A stretch of DNA of 64,000 nt from Bidens hawaiensis (lineage: Eukaryota; Streptophyta; Magnoliopsida; Asterales; Asteraceae): NCBI GenBank assembly GCA_021521415.1, contig JAIQDT010014345.1:186001-250000 (forward strand). Reading direction: 5' to 3'. The position numbers were made by a program, and so were the translations under genes. The notes below the pieces were generated by a model. The model had not been told where the DNA came from. It was given only the letters and a program-made list of their open reading frames with translations, and ran no database searches. Below, piece by piece: positions 50,140 through 61,764 of this stretch. How positions within the stretch are numbered: position 1 is the stretch's first letter; each line of letters begins with the position of its first letter.

Positions 50140-50530
50140 CCTGTACTCAAGGTCGTGAACACGTAAAAGGTCCGCAGTCCTTACCTATGTTCACCGTTTA
50201 GGGTACGTGCAAGGTCCGCAGTCCTTCCCTATACCATCCTACATCCACAACACGCACAAGGTCCACAGTCCTTCCCTATGTTGCAACCTAATTCATAGCA
50301 CGTACGAGGTCCGCAGTCCTCCCCTATGCTACCACAACACAAATACAGCACGTATAAGGTCCACAGTCCTTTCCTATGCTGATGCCTATCTGAAGTACGT
50401 ATAAGGTCCACAGTCCTTAACTACGTTCTCATCTATCATCTATAACACGTATAAGGCCCACCGTCCCTATCTACGTTTACATCTATCATCTACATTCCGT
50501 ATAAGGCCCGCAGTCCTTAACTACGCCATC
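50140..50530. repeat. 55-bp minisatellite in solo LTR
   Basis: About seven to eight units contain CACGTATAAGGTCCACAGTC and CCTATG. The sister LTR has a 23-bp array in the same place. Confidence 0.85.
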
Positions 50531-51119
50531 ACCAGCCGAGTCTATGTCCGACAGAAGCTAGAGGGATTTGCCATCCTAACTTACTATGTCGAACGTAGAA
50601 CTCACATACCATTCGTGTACCTGTATACACATACTTCACATATACAATAATTACATTATAGCATAAGAACACTCTAGGCGTTCTTTACATCATTCATTTA
50701 ACAACCATACCCCTTGTCGATACGTGCAATATCCGAAGATCGTTCACGCCCCGACAAGTATTCATTTGTAATGTTCATACATCTTCGATATATAATATTC
50801 GTACCTTTATTTTTAACCTGACAGTACGTGCAATATCCGAAGATCGTTCGCGTACCGACAAGCAATCATTCATATCCAACACATATATCACATATGGCAT
50901 ACACTTATCACTTAGGATAAATGTATTAACAAACACATCGAGTATGCACACAGCCCCGAAAACATAACAAGGAATGGGGCTAGAAACTCACCTGAATCCT
51001 GTTACGCTCTCCGTTAATAGTTATTCCCTTCTTGAGCTGTGCACGGCTAACTGTATAATATTTACACGTATCAATTAACTACTACTACTCATGTTGTATT
51101 TCTATCTTTATATAACCCA

Positions 51120-51225
51120 CAACGAACGGGGGTCCGAGGGCAGCGCCCCTGGCAGCGGGGTCTAGGGGCGGCAGCCCCTAGCAGGGTCCAAGGGGCAGAG
51201 CCCCTGGCTGGGGTCGAGCTGCCAG
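51120..51225. other. GC-rich palindromic island, second copy
   Basis: GGGGGTCCGAGGGCAGCGCC...GGGGCAGAGCCCCTGG, the reverse complement of the island at 6720-6830. Confidence 0.75.
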
Positions 51226-51307
51226 GTCAGCTTGGAAAAATTTTATTTACATTAACTATCTTAACACATTTTCCATTAGGTTTTTAATTTATTTTCTAAT
51301 CGAACTT

Positions 51308-51775
51308 GACTTTAGGCGAAGTTAAACCTTAGGCGAACTTAGCTTTGGGCGAAGTTAAACCTTAAGCGAACTTAGCTTTAGGCGAAGTTAAACCTTAGGC
51401 GAACTTAGCTTTAGGCGAAGTTAAACCTTAGGCGAACTTAGCTTTAGGCGTAGTTAAACCTTAGGCGAACTTAGCTTTAGGCGAAGTTAAACCTTAGGCG
51501 AACTTAGCTTTAGGCGAAGTTAAACCTTTGGCGAACTTAGCTTTAGGCGAAGTTAAACCTTAGGCGAACTTAGCTTTAGGCGAAGTTAAACCTTAAGCGA
51601 ACTTAGCTTTAGGCGAAGTTATCAGTTAGGCGAACTTGGCCGTAGGCGAAGTTATCAATTAGGCGAACTTGGCCGTAGGCGAAGTTATGCTTTGAAGGCG
51701 AAGTTAAGCTTTGAAGGCGAAGTTAAGCTTTTGCAGGCGAAGTTACCCAGTTCGCAGGCGAAGTTGCCCAGTTCG
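51308..51775 (-). repeat. 33-bp GGCGAAGTT/GGCGAACTT tandem array in solo LTR
   Basis: About nine regular 33-bp units each hold one GGCGAAGTT and one GGCGAACTT (at 51315, 51348, 51381 and so on). A looser tail of GGCGAAGTT copies runs to 51775. The same two motifs occur in Copia B and element C. Confidence 0.9.
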
Positions 51776-52150
51776 CTACGGGTTTGGTTTTTATCACGCA
51801 TTTTGGCGATTTTAATACCCTTGTTATGGTTCGGCATCACCCCTAACGTTCCCTAACCATTTCGTTCGTATATATATCCCGTATATACGATAAAGCTTGG
51901 ATCTTTAAGCTTAAGGACATTCAATAAAACATAAACTTTAAAGGTCAAGAACATACCTTTTGTGCTCGTTTGGATCTCGTTTAACTTGTTTAATCACAAC
52001 TAATCGTTTACTCTCTCTCGGATCTTGCTCGTTTCTCTCCCTCGGCCGCCGGCCGTATATGGCGGTGTGTGGTGTGTGTGTGTTTTGGAGTGTGTAGAGA
52101 TTATGATGGAAATGAAATGAGGGTTTAGGGTTTTAGGTTGGTTTAGGGGA

Positions 52151-52158
52151 TATTTATA
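52151..52158 (-). promoter_or_regulatory. TATA box of solo LTR S (-)
   Basis: Minus-strand TATAAATA, followed downstream by AAACCCTAAACCC and a C-rich leader. Confidence 0.6.
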
Positions 52159-53524
52159 TCCCTTAAAGCCCATGGACCTAAAGCCCATTCTTATTTAACC
52201 CATCTCAATTAATCTAAATCCATGATCCGTTCTTTACTCGATATTAATTAATTAATAACGCGAAATCACTAAACGTAACTTTCTTTATTCAACATTATAA
52301 ATTTTAGGATGTTACATATGCATATCAAATCTTTGGTGAGATTATTTTTTATTTAATAACATATTATAATCCTTTTAATGGCTATATGCGTATGGTGAGA
52401 CTCATACCCGTGAATTTGGGTCAAACGTATGATAGACCTCCATTTATAAATGAAGCAATCTGGTGGTTTGAGAGAAGGTGGTGAGCGACCAGAAAACTTT
52501 TAAAGGTTTTGTTTATTATATTTTATCCCCCGTGTTACGAGGGTTGTTTTACATTTTTCGTTTCAAATATTTATATATTTTTTTGAATTTTAATTTATTT
52601 ATTGTAAGAAAGCTAATAATATACTTAGGGTTTGATGATGAAAGGTTTTCACAAATAAATGAGATATTATGACCCGTTTAAAAGTTATCTAAGTTTGGTG
52701 AGACTCATGACCACTTATTTTTTTTACTATAAAATCGTGTCTTTGTTATAAATAATATCCTTGTTTTTAAAATATGATATTAATTTTTAATATATTCCTA
52801 TTTTATAGGATTTTCATATCAAATATTTGATAAGATTAATTTTAATTTAATGGGATGTTATAACCCGTTTAATGACTATCTGGGTTTGATGAGACTCATA
52901 CCCACTAATTCGGGTCAAATGCATAAGAAGCCTCGATTTATAAATAAAGCAATCCGGTAGCTTGAGAGAATGTAAGGAAACAACCAAAGAGCTTTTAAAG
53001 TCTTCATTTATACATATTTAAGATATCAAGATTTAAGACTAACCGATATATAAAAAACCAATATATTTTCTTATTTCTCTCATAAAAGTTTCTGAATAAT
53101 ATTTTACGAATAAAAACCCATCATTCTATTTTCTAATATAAAAGATGTCCACTAAGATATTAAATGTGAAGAAAAAAAAGAATCTTTAAACAATGACTGA
53201 TGTAACATTAATTAACAAGTTATATTGTAATAATGATAAAAGGGTTTTACTAACCACACCTCACACCGTCCAAACCGTCACGTAAAGTGTTAACCGTGGC
53301 GGTTTAATTGACCGCGACTGATTTGATCGACGCTGTCGATGATTTGATCGTCACAAGTTGGCGTTGACCATCATTGCCACGTATACGCCACGGTTAGATA
53401 TTTACGTGGCGTATATGGCCAATTGAATTATTCAGACAGAAAGATCCTCCTCCGCTTGTAGTATATATTAGCATGCATATATGCAACATGCATATACAAA
53501 CTGTCTGAACCCCAAGGAAAGAAA

Positions 53525-56500
53525 ATGTCGTGGCTGTTCGACGGTTTTTTTCCGAGGCCATCGGGGTTTGTAGATTAAGACGGGGAGGCGGCATTACCAA
53601 ATTTGAACCAGGTATCGTCACATGTTTATTTCGTTTACCTGTCGTCAGTCATTTTTGAAATTAGATATGTTAACAGTATTTTTTGTTAAGAATATTTGTA
53701 CACGACCATCCGCCTTTGGATGTGGCGGGAAGCAGCAGTTCATACTGGTCACAGCCTGAACATGATTATGGTCAGCCGCCATACCATTTATCAGAAAACC
53801 CAAATTACGTTACCCAGCCTTCGTACCAGTTTAATACTTAAGAGCCGTATTCCGGTAGTCAACGTTCGTACCGCTTACCAGTAGAGGAGTCGTATCGGTC
53901 ACAACCAAAACCAGACAACATTCTTGAAACCGCTCAAGAGACTGGTGACAAAGAGTACGCCAGTCATATTTCTTGTAAAAAAGATGATGATGACGATGAT
54001 GGTGATAATTATATTCGCGAGGCGACAATGTCGTATAAAACTGATAACATGAGAAACCATACGTTTTGTTAAAAAAAAGATAGATTTTGTAATTTGTATT
54101 TTGAACGTGTTTTAAATTTGACGTTATAATTGTTTCAGTTTTTTCCTTCCCGTGAGGTTTTGGAGGAATAGGCGAAGAAAATAGGTCGGGAGCATGGGTG
54201 TGTTGTTGTTGTCCAACGGTCTTGGACAAACGTCGTGGAACTTAGATGCAATCGCGGCGGAAAACTAAAACTCACGGCTACAATCAGGCGTGCCAACAGT
54301 ATAAAGAAGGGCTTTCCATTTAAGCTAAAATGAAGGTACGACCGGGTAGGTGATTTTGGAAGCTTCTGGTCATAAACGAGACGCACAACCACGAGACGTT
54401 CGTCTTTAAGGAGGGTCACGCGCATCTAAGGAGAATGTCCGACGAGGAGGTTGATATGGTTGCGAGGTTACACATGATGGCTTGAAGACGCAAAAAATTG
54501 TTACACTCTTACGCTAACGGTTTCCTGAAACCTGCGTTATTGAGAAGGATATACACAATCTTATAGAGAAGTTGAAAAAAGAAAATAGAGTTGGCGAGAC
54601 CCCAATGCAGGTTCACATTTTTTAATTTGACTTCTTGCAACGGATGTTTAAAAAAATTAATTAATTTTATATAAAACCGGGTTCAGGTATTTGAAAACTT
54701 TTTGAATGATAATGGGTTCGTTTATTACACACGGGAGAACCCTTCCACAAACCTTGTGGAGGATGTATTCTTCTGTCATGATATGTCGTTTAAAGTGTGG
54801 CGTGCGTTCCCCCATTTGTTGTTGATTCACACGACGTACAACACCAACATGTGCAAGTGGCCGTTTGTTCATTATATTGGTGTGACGTCGACGTCGTCGA
54901 TCTGTATCGTGCGCACGGTTTTATTTAGGGAACGCCAGACATATTTCACATGGCCCTTAAGAACCTCAAAGGTTTGCTCGAGGATTCTATTGAGCCGCGT
55001 GTCAGAGTCACGGACAGAGATTCCACCCTGATGAATGCTTGTAAACAAGTATTCCCGTGTGCTACTAAAAACCTATGCAGGTGACACATATGTGAGAATA
55101 TAAAGAGAAAGTGAAGGGGTATCTTTGATAGCGAGGCAAAGGAAGATTTCGCTCTATTGTTGACAGTCTTGTGTGAGTCTCCCACATTCGATGATTACGA
55201 ATATAGCTGCGTAAAGTTGCTAGGAGTGTTATGCCAGAATGGGAAACAACATAAGTCTTTAGTATTCTAAATATACAGTTAGCGATAATATACTAGTACG
55301 TTTCATAAGTTTATTTTTGTTTCCTTTTCAGATGTATGGGACTATATCCATGATAGCTGGCTGGTGCGATACAAGGGAAAGTTTGTATCTTGCTGGATGG
55401 ACGATCGGTTATACTTTGGCGAGACTACAACAAACCGAGTTGAGAGTCAGCACGAGAATCTGAAAAGGCACCTTAAAGAGTCCAAAAACACCGTCCACGC
55501 ACTTGCGGCTTATGACCTTGAGGTTATATAAGCCCAGATGGTTCAAATCGGAGAAACCTTTGAATACTCTCGTATTAAGTTGAAGAAATACCATAACCTA
55601 CAGGTGTTTTACAAGCTACATTATATAGTGTCGATTACGTCTCTTACGCTACATAAAAAGGAGTATGGAAAGTTTGAAAAGATGACCGAGTCCGGACATA
55701 CGTGCCGACACCAGTTGCGAACGTCTATGGGGTTGTCGTGTGCGTGTGAGTTGCAGCAACACCTCATTGCTGGCGTACCTATTCCACTAAAATCGATAAA
55801 CCTGTTCTGGAAGAAGCTTGATTTAGATCTGGTGGTCGCATAGGAAGAAAAGGCAGACTTCGAGGAAGAAATGGAAGAGCTAAAACAGACGGTTTGATAC
55901 GAAAAGATCCAAAACAGAAAAAAAGTCGTTTATCGAAAATTTGTTCAGTACTTCCAACAACTCAAATAAAAAAGATCCAGAGAAACGTGAGGACCCTCAG
56001 GGCGTCCAAAGACAAACCAGCAATCAAAAAAGATCGAGTCCGCGAGGCACAACTTGTATATCCGTTCCTCGTACAGCCCTTCGTCCTCACTGAACATTGA
56101 CCAAACCTCCTCATTCTTGGAGCGTTCGCGGTCGCAGTCCCAGTCCAAGTCACAACTTAAGATGCGCCCTCCAAAACCATCAAAAAGGTTGTCCAAGAAA
56201 AAGGAGACGGGAGTTGCCATAGGTTTTCCTTTAGAGGCTGATCCGAAAGATGTTGTAGCGGTAAAAAGGTATAAGGACGTTGTTCCCAGCTGGAGTTACC
56301 CGTACATCTCAAGGATCATAGACGTAAAGCCAGACGGTAACTGCGGTTTTCGGGCAATTGATGAGGGCTTAGGAATAGGTCAAAAGAAGTGGAGGGTGGT
56401 TAGGGTTGCCATGAAGAAAGAGATGGACATGAACCCAGATTAGTGGAGGGTAAGATTAAATACGAAGCAACCGGGGATTTTTGAGAGGGCCCGCAACCAT

Positions 56501-56875
56501 TTAGAATTTTATGAATCGGTTCAAAATGCGCCTAGCAACCGTTGGTTTCAGTTACCTGCCCACAGATACGTGGCTGCTCAAACATTTAATTGCGTTCTAA
56601 TACTTCTTGAGCCACATAACAGACAGACCTTTTTCCCGATGAGAGAGGGTCCGGAGAGGTTTCATGACCATCCGGTCCTATCCATTGCTAATGTTACAGA
56701 TACTCATTGGATATATATAAAACCTGAAAAGGATTTCCCAGTGCCGTTGTCGGTATATACTTGGGCGAGATTTGCACAAAAAGAGGCTTACGAATGGAGA
56801 GCCTTGTACGAAAATCGTATAAACGAGTACCTTTGGAATCTTGCCGAGTTGGGGAGTCGAATTTCCTACTGTTGA
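53525..56875 (+). pseudogene. MULE transposase with C-terminal OTU protease domain (broken)
   Basis: In order: a possible start at 53525 (MSWLFDGFF); a Tyr/Pro/Gln-rich segment (53720-54060); a FAR1-like DNA-binding region (54130-54480, e.g. RANSIKKGFPFKLK); the MULE transposase domain (54684-55190, e.g. KWPFVHYIGVTST and VTDRDSTLMNACKQVFPCAT); a second part (55335-55850) with a SWIM-like cysteine cluster (CACELQQHL); a basic Ser/Arg/Lys linker; and an OTU fold with PDGNCGFRAI (catalytic Asp/Cys, near 56330-56360) and THWIYIKP (catalytic His, near 56700). Introns fit at 54609-54684 and 55268-55331. Lesions include stops near 53839, 54169, 54331, 55529 and 56441 and a frameshift near 54950. 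It inserts and excises DNA in autonomous relatives; the OTU part would cleave ubiquitin-like chains. Not functional here. Confidence 0.78.
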
Positions 56876-57328
56876 TTTATTCGATTTATTGTATACATAT
56901 ATCGATGTTTCACTGTTAATTATTTTAGGCACGCTGCGTTTAAATTAAAAATGAATATATAATAATTTTTTTATTAATTTTCTTCCCAATGAGAGAGGGT
57001 CCAGAGCGTTTTAGTGACCATCTGGTCCCGTCCTTGCTAATGCTATAGATACTCATTGGATATATATAAAACTAGAAGGAGATTCCCCGGTGCCTTTTTT
57101 GGTATATACTTGGGCGAGAGTTGCGCAAAAAGAGGCTTACGGATGGAGAGCCTTGTACGAAAATCGTATAAACGAGTACCTAGGAATCATGTCAAGTTGG
57201 CGAGTCGAATTTCCCACTGTTGATTTATTCGATTATTTGTATACATATATCGATGTTTCACTGTTAATTATTTTATGCATGTTGCGTTTAAATTAAAAAT
57301 GAATATATAGTAATTTTTTTTATTAATG
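56632..57328 (+). repeat. Tandem duplication of the OTU 3' end (about 348 bp unit)
   Basis: 56632-56980 and 56983-57328 share ATGAGAGAGGGTCC, GATACTCATTGGATATATAT, TATACTTGGGCGAGA and the flanking 3' untranslated AT-rich block. Copy 2 repeats only the last part of the domain and lacks the catalytic DGNC. Confidence 0.85.
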
Positions 57329-57724
57329 TAGCACCAATCCTTGAACTATTTCATTCAATTATTTGCACCGTGTTGAAAATGAAATAAACAAACTTTGACA
57401 GATATGAACCCTGTCCCGTCCTCACCATTATTGAATCTGAAGAACAATGGAAGCCGATCACAGAGTTGTCCAATATAGCATCTACACAGCCATCATTAGC
57501 TCTTTAGCTCTTTGACCGCACGTCTTAGATTGTTCAACTCGTTTTATCTTCTTTTAAATAATATTTACACGTATTTTGTTTGAAACGTATGTTATTTTGC
57601 AGGTATTATGTTGAGGAGAAATACTTAAATCGTGTTGTATGGGTGGAAAGGTGTGGGGGATTAATGAGTTTTTTTTGTTGCGTGGAGTGTGTAGATTATC
57701 ACATGTTATATACTTGGTCTCTGG

Positions 57725-58045
57725 GGGCTCTATCCGCCACGTAAAGACCTTAAAGGGGCGTATAAAGGTAACGCGAAAATCTGTAAAGTCTGCAGAAGCC
57801 TGCAGAAGAAGCTTGTTAACAGCCACGTCGAGACCTTCACGTGCCTTATATGACCTAACCGCCACTGAAAGGTCTTTCAGTGGCGTATATAGGTAACATG
57901 ATAATCTATAAAGTCTGTTTAAAAGCCGGAGTGTGTTAACTGCCACGAAAAGGGCTTTAAGTGGCGTATATAGGTAACGTGTCATTCAATAGAGCCTGTA
58001 GACGCCTGTAGGACGGAGTTTGTTAACCGCCACTTTAAGACCTCT
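57725..58045. repeat. MULE subterminal repeats, about 85-90 bp units
   Basis: Roughly four units carry CCGCCAC..AAAGACCT, TGGCGTATATAGGTAAC and AAAGTCTG. Single units recur at 53375-53415, 59370-59400 and 59455-59490, so they belong to the MULE ends. Confidence 0.7.
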
Positions 58046-58791
58046 ACGTTGCGGATGTATGGCTGGTCAAGATTTTGTTTAACAAAGGAGTTGGGAGGAA
58101 TTCGGTGGGTATTGATAGCGCTTGTTATAATACCAAAACTAAGGCTCAAAAATAATCCCGTCACCCAAACATATTTAAAACAAATTAAGAACAGAATAAA
58201 AATAATGGACGTAGCAAGTCAACACAAATTTATTTGGGTATCGGTATGATTTTATACGATACCGGCAGGACAAAAACATCATATCAAGTTATCGTATGTT
58301 TAAAATAATACAATTATTATTTAAAATTTATAAACGATTACATTTGATAAAACTAGTGCATCAATATTTAAAAAAATATTGTAGTTCAAAATAGCATATA
58401 CACAGCTTCGCCTACCACATTTTTTCCATGATAATAAAGTGATACGTCAAGTATTGGTGGTGGCATAGGACTCTCTTCGTGTTTCTTTTCTTGTTGTTCT
58501 TCTACAAAATTAATATCACCATTTATTGATCGTTATGATAGCGGGTTATCCCCACTATAAATAATAATGGAGTTCAATGTGAACTCCAAAATAACATATA
58601 CATAGTCAACGTAATCTCTTTAGACCGACATTTTTTTCCTCTTAATCATAATGTGATAAATCGAGCTGTCGTTACTCCTTCGTTATGACCCACGGAATGG
58701 AAAATAAAGTTGTGGTGATGGAAATATGGATGGATAATTAGTTTGTGTGATTGCGGAGATTATTTATAATGGATTTTTGGTAGATTATAAC

Positions 58792-59127
58792 TAGGGATGG
58801 CATATTTTGTATACCTGTACACGATAAGACACGAACATGAAATGTGTATACCTGTACATGACACGGAAACTTATCATGTACCTATAACCCAAACACGAAC
58901 TCGAACCTGTTACTAACTGGTATACACGATATTACACGATAATAGTTGTTTGGAAACACATATTTGACAACCTAGCAGCGAAAAGAGATATGGCCGCCGA
59001 CAGGTGATGGCCGAAGAGAGATATGGCCGGCGATGGTTGGATGGATGATGAGAGGCGAGTAGGCGACGGCTGTGGTTTGGTTTGTAAGAATGATTTGGAT
59101 GAACTTAGGGTTAGGGATTATATAATA

Positions 59128-59176
<49 letters not shown>

Positions 59177-59360
59177 AAAGGTATTAATAGGTATCTAGCA
59201 GGTAAACAGGTATTATACATGTTTAGACACGAAAATTAACAGGTAATTTCGTGTCTACCTGTTTAGTACACGAAACCTGTTAAGGCCTTACTTGTGACCT
59301 GTTAAAGTCTTGTAGGTACGTGTCGTGTATTCGTGCCTCGTGTATAAATTGTCAGCCCTA
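58792..59360. mobile_element. hAT-like MITE nested in the MULE
   Basis: Ends are TAGGGATGGCA (58792) and, on the minus strand, TAGGGCTGACA (59360). The 8-bp flanks ATTATAAC (58784-58791) and ATCATAAC (59361-59368) match at 7 of 8. Internal GTACACGA/ACACGAAC repeats and a (TA)n run at about 59130-59170. No coding. Confidence 0.75.
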
Positions 59361-60098
59361 ATCATAACCGTCACGTAGTGTCCTTTAAGTGGCGTATAAC
59401 GATAAAGCAATCACACTAAAATCTGCAAAGGCAGCAAAAATAATGTCATTGAGAACAGCCACTACAAGAGCACTACGTGGCGTATACGTGGGTTTAACTA
59501 TAAAACCCGTCCAACCTTCGTCTCTTATTGCATCATAATTCACCCTACCCAACTCCTCGACCATGTTTCATCATAAACCAAACCAAAACAAAAGCTGACA
59601 ATTTGGATTCGATTTTGCGTGTAACTAAAACACAAAAAATCAAACCAAAATGAGGATGTAGATTTTCATTTTATACTTCGAATTTTATGTTATTTATATT
59701 TTTTTTAAACGAATAGCCAAAAACCTCATATTATACACCAAACCACCTTATCACCTCTACCAAAGTGAGAATTACGTTATTTCTAAAAAATATAAATAAT
59801 TAAAAGACATATATTTTTTAGCAGAAAAATATAAAAATCTTTATAACAATTAACACGAACATACAAATCAAAAATTAAGTAATTAAAAGACATATTTTTA
59901 GCTAAAAAACATAAAAATCTTATAATAATTAACACAAACATAAAAATCAAAAATTAAATAATTAAAAGACATAAAAAGACAAAATATTACTTCTTTTAAG
60001 ATGACGGCTTTTAAACCATCACGTTATGATCTCTACGTGGTGGTTTGTGCGGTTTTTTAACCACACCACCGGTGTGGTTAGAAAAGCTTGTGATAAAA

Positions 60099-60998
60099 TT
60101 CAATTGTTTTTATAACTTAACGACTTTGAGTTTATACAAATTATTTTACATATTTTTTAGTTTATTTTGACTGGCCTGTCATATGCATGTACTCATGTAT
60201 ATATTTGTTCTATTGTTTTTGAAAGATTATTGATTGTAATCAACTTACTGAAGTAAGAGTACCCACAACGCTTGTCACGTTATTATAATCGGTTTTGAAT
60301 TTAATTAATATTCGTTAGTTTACTTCTAAAAAAGTAGAGAAAAAACTAATCTTGTGTTATGGAGTGAAGTTTATGAGTGTCATCTCTGTCAGGCCAAACT
60401 AGAAGGCGGACACCACATCATCACACCTATCTCACATCAATACATAAATACATATTATATATATAGTTTTCATAATTTTTAATAGGGTTTTGAATGTTTG
60501 ATGTTTTGAAAGAAAGTGAAGGTTTTTAAAAGAAGTTTGAAATCTAACGTAACCATTTGTGAAGGTCCCAATATTATGGATACCGTAAAAGATTAACGCA
60601 AGAAAAACATTGATGAACTTGGTTTTGACACGTGTCCAGTTGAAGACATTCATTTCTCTCAATCTTTTCTCATTTAGTACAGTATTAATAGTAAGTACAA
60701 AAATGTTAAGATTTTGTCTTAAATGTAAACATTTGGAAGGACTTATTCTTATGTATCTATTCTTGAAGGACATTCTATGGTTTGTATTCAAGCCATGAAA
60801 AAATAAAAAAAAATTATTAGTCGACGTGATATTATTTATTTAGGTAATTGTTTTAACTATTTGATTGTGCCCTTCAAAGAATGTCTTAAGACAACTTTAT
60901 AACACTTTATATTTGTTCATTTTTCTTACTTCCCTTCCAATGTGAATTACTAACTTTCTTCGTTCAATTACTTTTACCTTATTAACTAAAATGTTTCA
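60099..60998. other. Non-coding, possibly intron of the UGT fragment
   Basis: AT-rich. The first exon expected for a UGT85-type gene was not found here. The stretch ends in a good acceptor (ATGTTTCAG). Confidence 0.45.
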
Positions 60999-60999
60999 G

Positions 61000-61400
61000 A
61001 TATGAGTTATGTAACCAATGGGTATTTAGACACAACCATAGATTGGATTCCTGGGATGAACAACATCCGATTAAGAGATTTCCCGAGCTTCATCCAAACC
61101 ATAGACATAAACGGCATCATGCTCAATTATTTCAGTAACGAGACTGCGGCTCTAACTAGAGGCTCGACAGTCGTGCTAAACACATTCGATGTTGTAGAAC
61201 AAGACAGTGTTTACACTATAATTCCATCGATCCCACGAATTTTCACTGTGGGCCTGCTACATATAATGGAACAATGGATTCAAGATGAACGAGTCACACA
61301 GGTTGGGTCTAATCTTTGGAAAGAAGACGTGAATTCTTTCATTGGCTTGACTCAAAAGATCCTTCTTGTTATATGCGAGTCCCCATCCAAACTCAATTAG
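61000..61400 (+). pseudogene. UGT85-type UDP-glycosyltransferase, second-exon fragment
   Basis: The fragment begins right after the acceptor TGTTTCAG (60999). It reads MSYVTNGYLDTTIDWIPGM, then NIRLRDFPSFIQT, VVLNTFDVVEQD and TVGLLHI, matching the middle of plant UGT85 small-molecule glucosyltransferases, where an intron falls at this point. A frameshift lies near 61325: the expected HWLDSKDPS reads on in another frame. Exon 1 (acceptor-binding half) and the PSPG sugar-donor box are absent, so it cannot be functional. Copia D begins at 61404, directly after the homology ends, so the insertion cut the gene. The remainder may lie beyond the window. Confidence 0.8.
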
Positions 61401-61403
61401 TTA

Positions 61404-61764
61404 TGTTGGTAATTAACCGAGTCCGACAAGTTGAGTCCGGGCCTAAGTATCTCAATATGGGTGTATGGGATTAAGAGGCTATATGGTAGTTGGCATTAAC
61501 TAATGTAGTTGACATTAACTTATGTAGTTGACCATAAGTTTGGTGGTTGGACATTTATGTCAAGTAGTTGGACATAAATGCAAGTAGTTGGCAAGTTGGC
61601 TAAACTAGTATAAATAGATCTAACAAGTTAGAGTTAGACATCACCCACCACTGTCATCTTTCAAAGTTTATTGTATTAAGGTTTTGAGTTAGTTTCATTG
61701 ATATATTAATAAGTGAAGTTCGGTATATGTCTTTGTTCCTTTATTTGATTGGCTTGGGACTTGA
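61404..61764 (+). repeat. 5' LTR of Copia D
   Basis: The left edge TGTTGG follows AGTTA (61399-61403), the candidate target duplication, and the right edge is set by the primer site. Internal GTAGTTGGCATTAAC/GTAGTTGGACATAA repeats (61485-61600) precede TATAAATAG at about 61610. Confidence 0.8.

Larger units (their letters stand above)
49665..52316 (-). mobile_element. Solo LTR, minus orientation (family S)
   Basis: On the minus strand it runs TGTAACATCC...GGGGCCTTACA (2652 bp). The 5-bp duplication TATGC (49660-49664 and 52317-52321) is perfect. It is collinear with the plus-strand copy at 5564-7892: TATA box, C-rich leader, AAAGGTATGTTCTTGA donor-like site, tandem array, GC-rich island, GAGTTTCTAGCCCC and the AGTAAATCCGACG end block. 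It is 320 bp longer because its two arrays are larger. No coding capacity. Confidence 0.92.
49157..53000. repeat. Tandem duplication (unit about 500-680 bp), copy 1 split by a solo LTR
   Basis: Copy 1 is 49157-49659 plus 52322-52510, and copy 2 is 52521-53000. Shared landmarks are TTTATC.CCC.T.TTACG.GGGTTGTT, TTTATTTATTGTAAG.AA.CTAATAATATACTT, TTTGATGAGACTCATACCC and ATAAATGAAGCAATC.GGT. Copy 2 has no LTR and shows the unoccupied site. Confidence 0.75.
53242..60089 (+). mobile_element. Mutator-like element (MULE) with OTU-domain transposase
   Basis: The left end reads GGGTTTTACTAACCACACC, and the right end on the minus strand reads AAGCTTTTCTAACCACACC, with looser similarity further in (AAACC..CACGTA.AG). 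The 9-bp flanks are ATGATAAAA (53233-53241) and GTGATAAAA (60090-60098), 8 of 9 identical, the Mutator signature. It encodes a broken MULE transposase fused to an OTU domain (53525-56875). Subterminal GCCAC...GGCGTATA repeats fill both ends, and a hAT-like MITE is nested at 58792-59360. Confidence 0.82.

Noticed and set aside
50140..50530. Possible CRISPR or RNA-gene array
   Set aside because: It is a minisatellite with degenerate units inside an LTR, flanked by conserved LTR sequence.
51308..51775. CRISPR-like appearance of the 33-bp array
   Set aside because: The units are contiguous tandem repeats without unique spacers, the genome is plant-like, and no cas-like gene is present.
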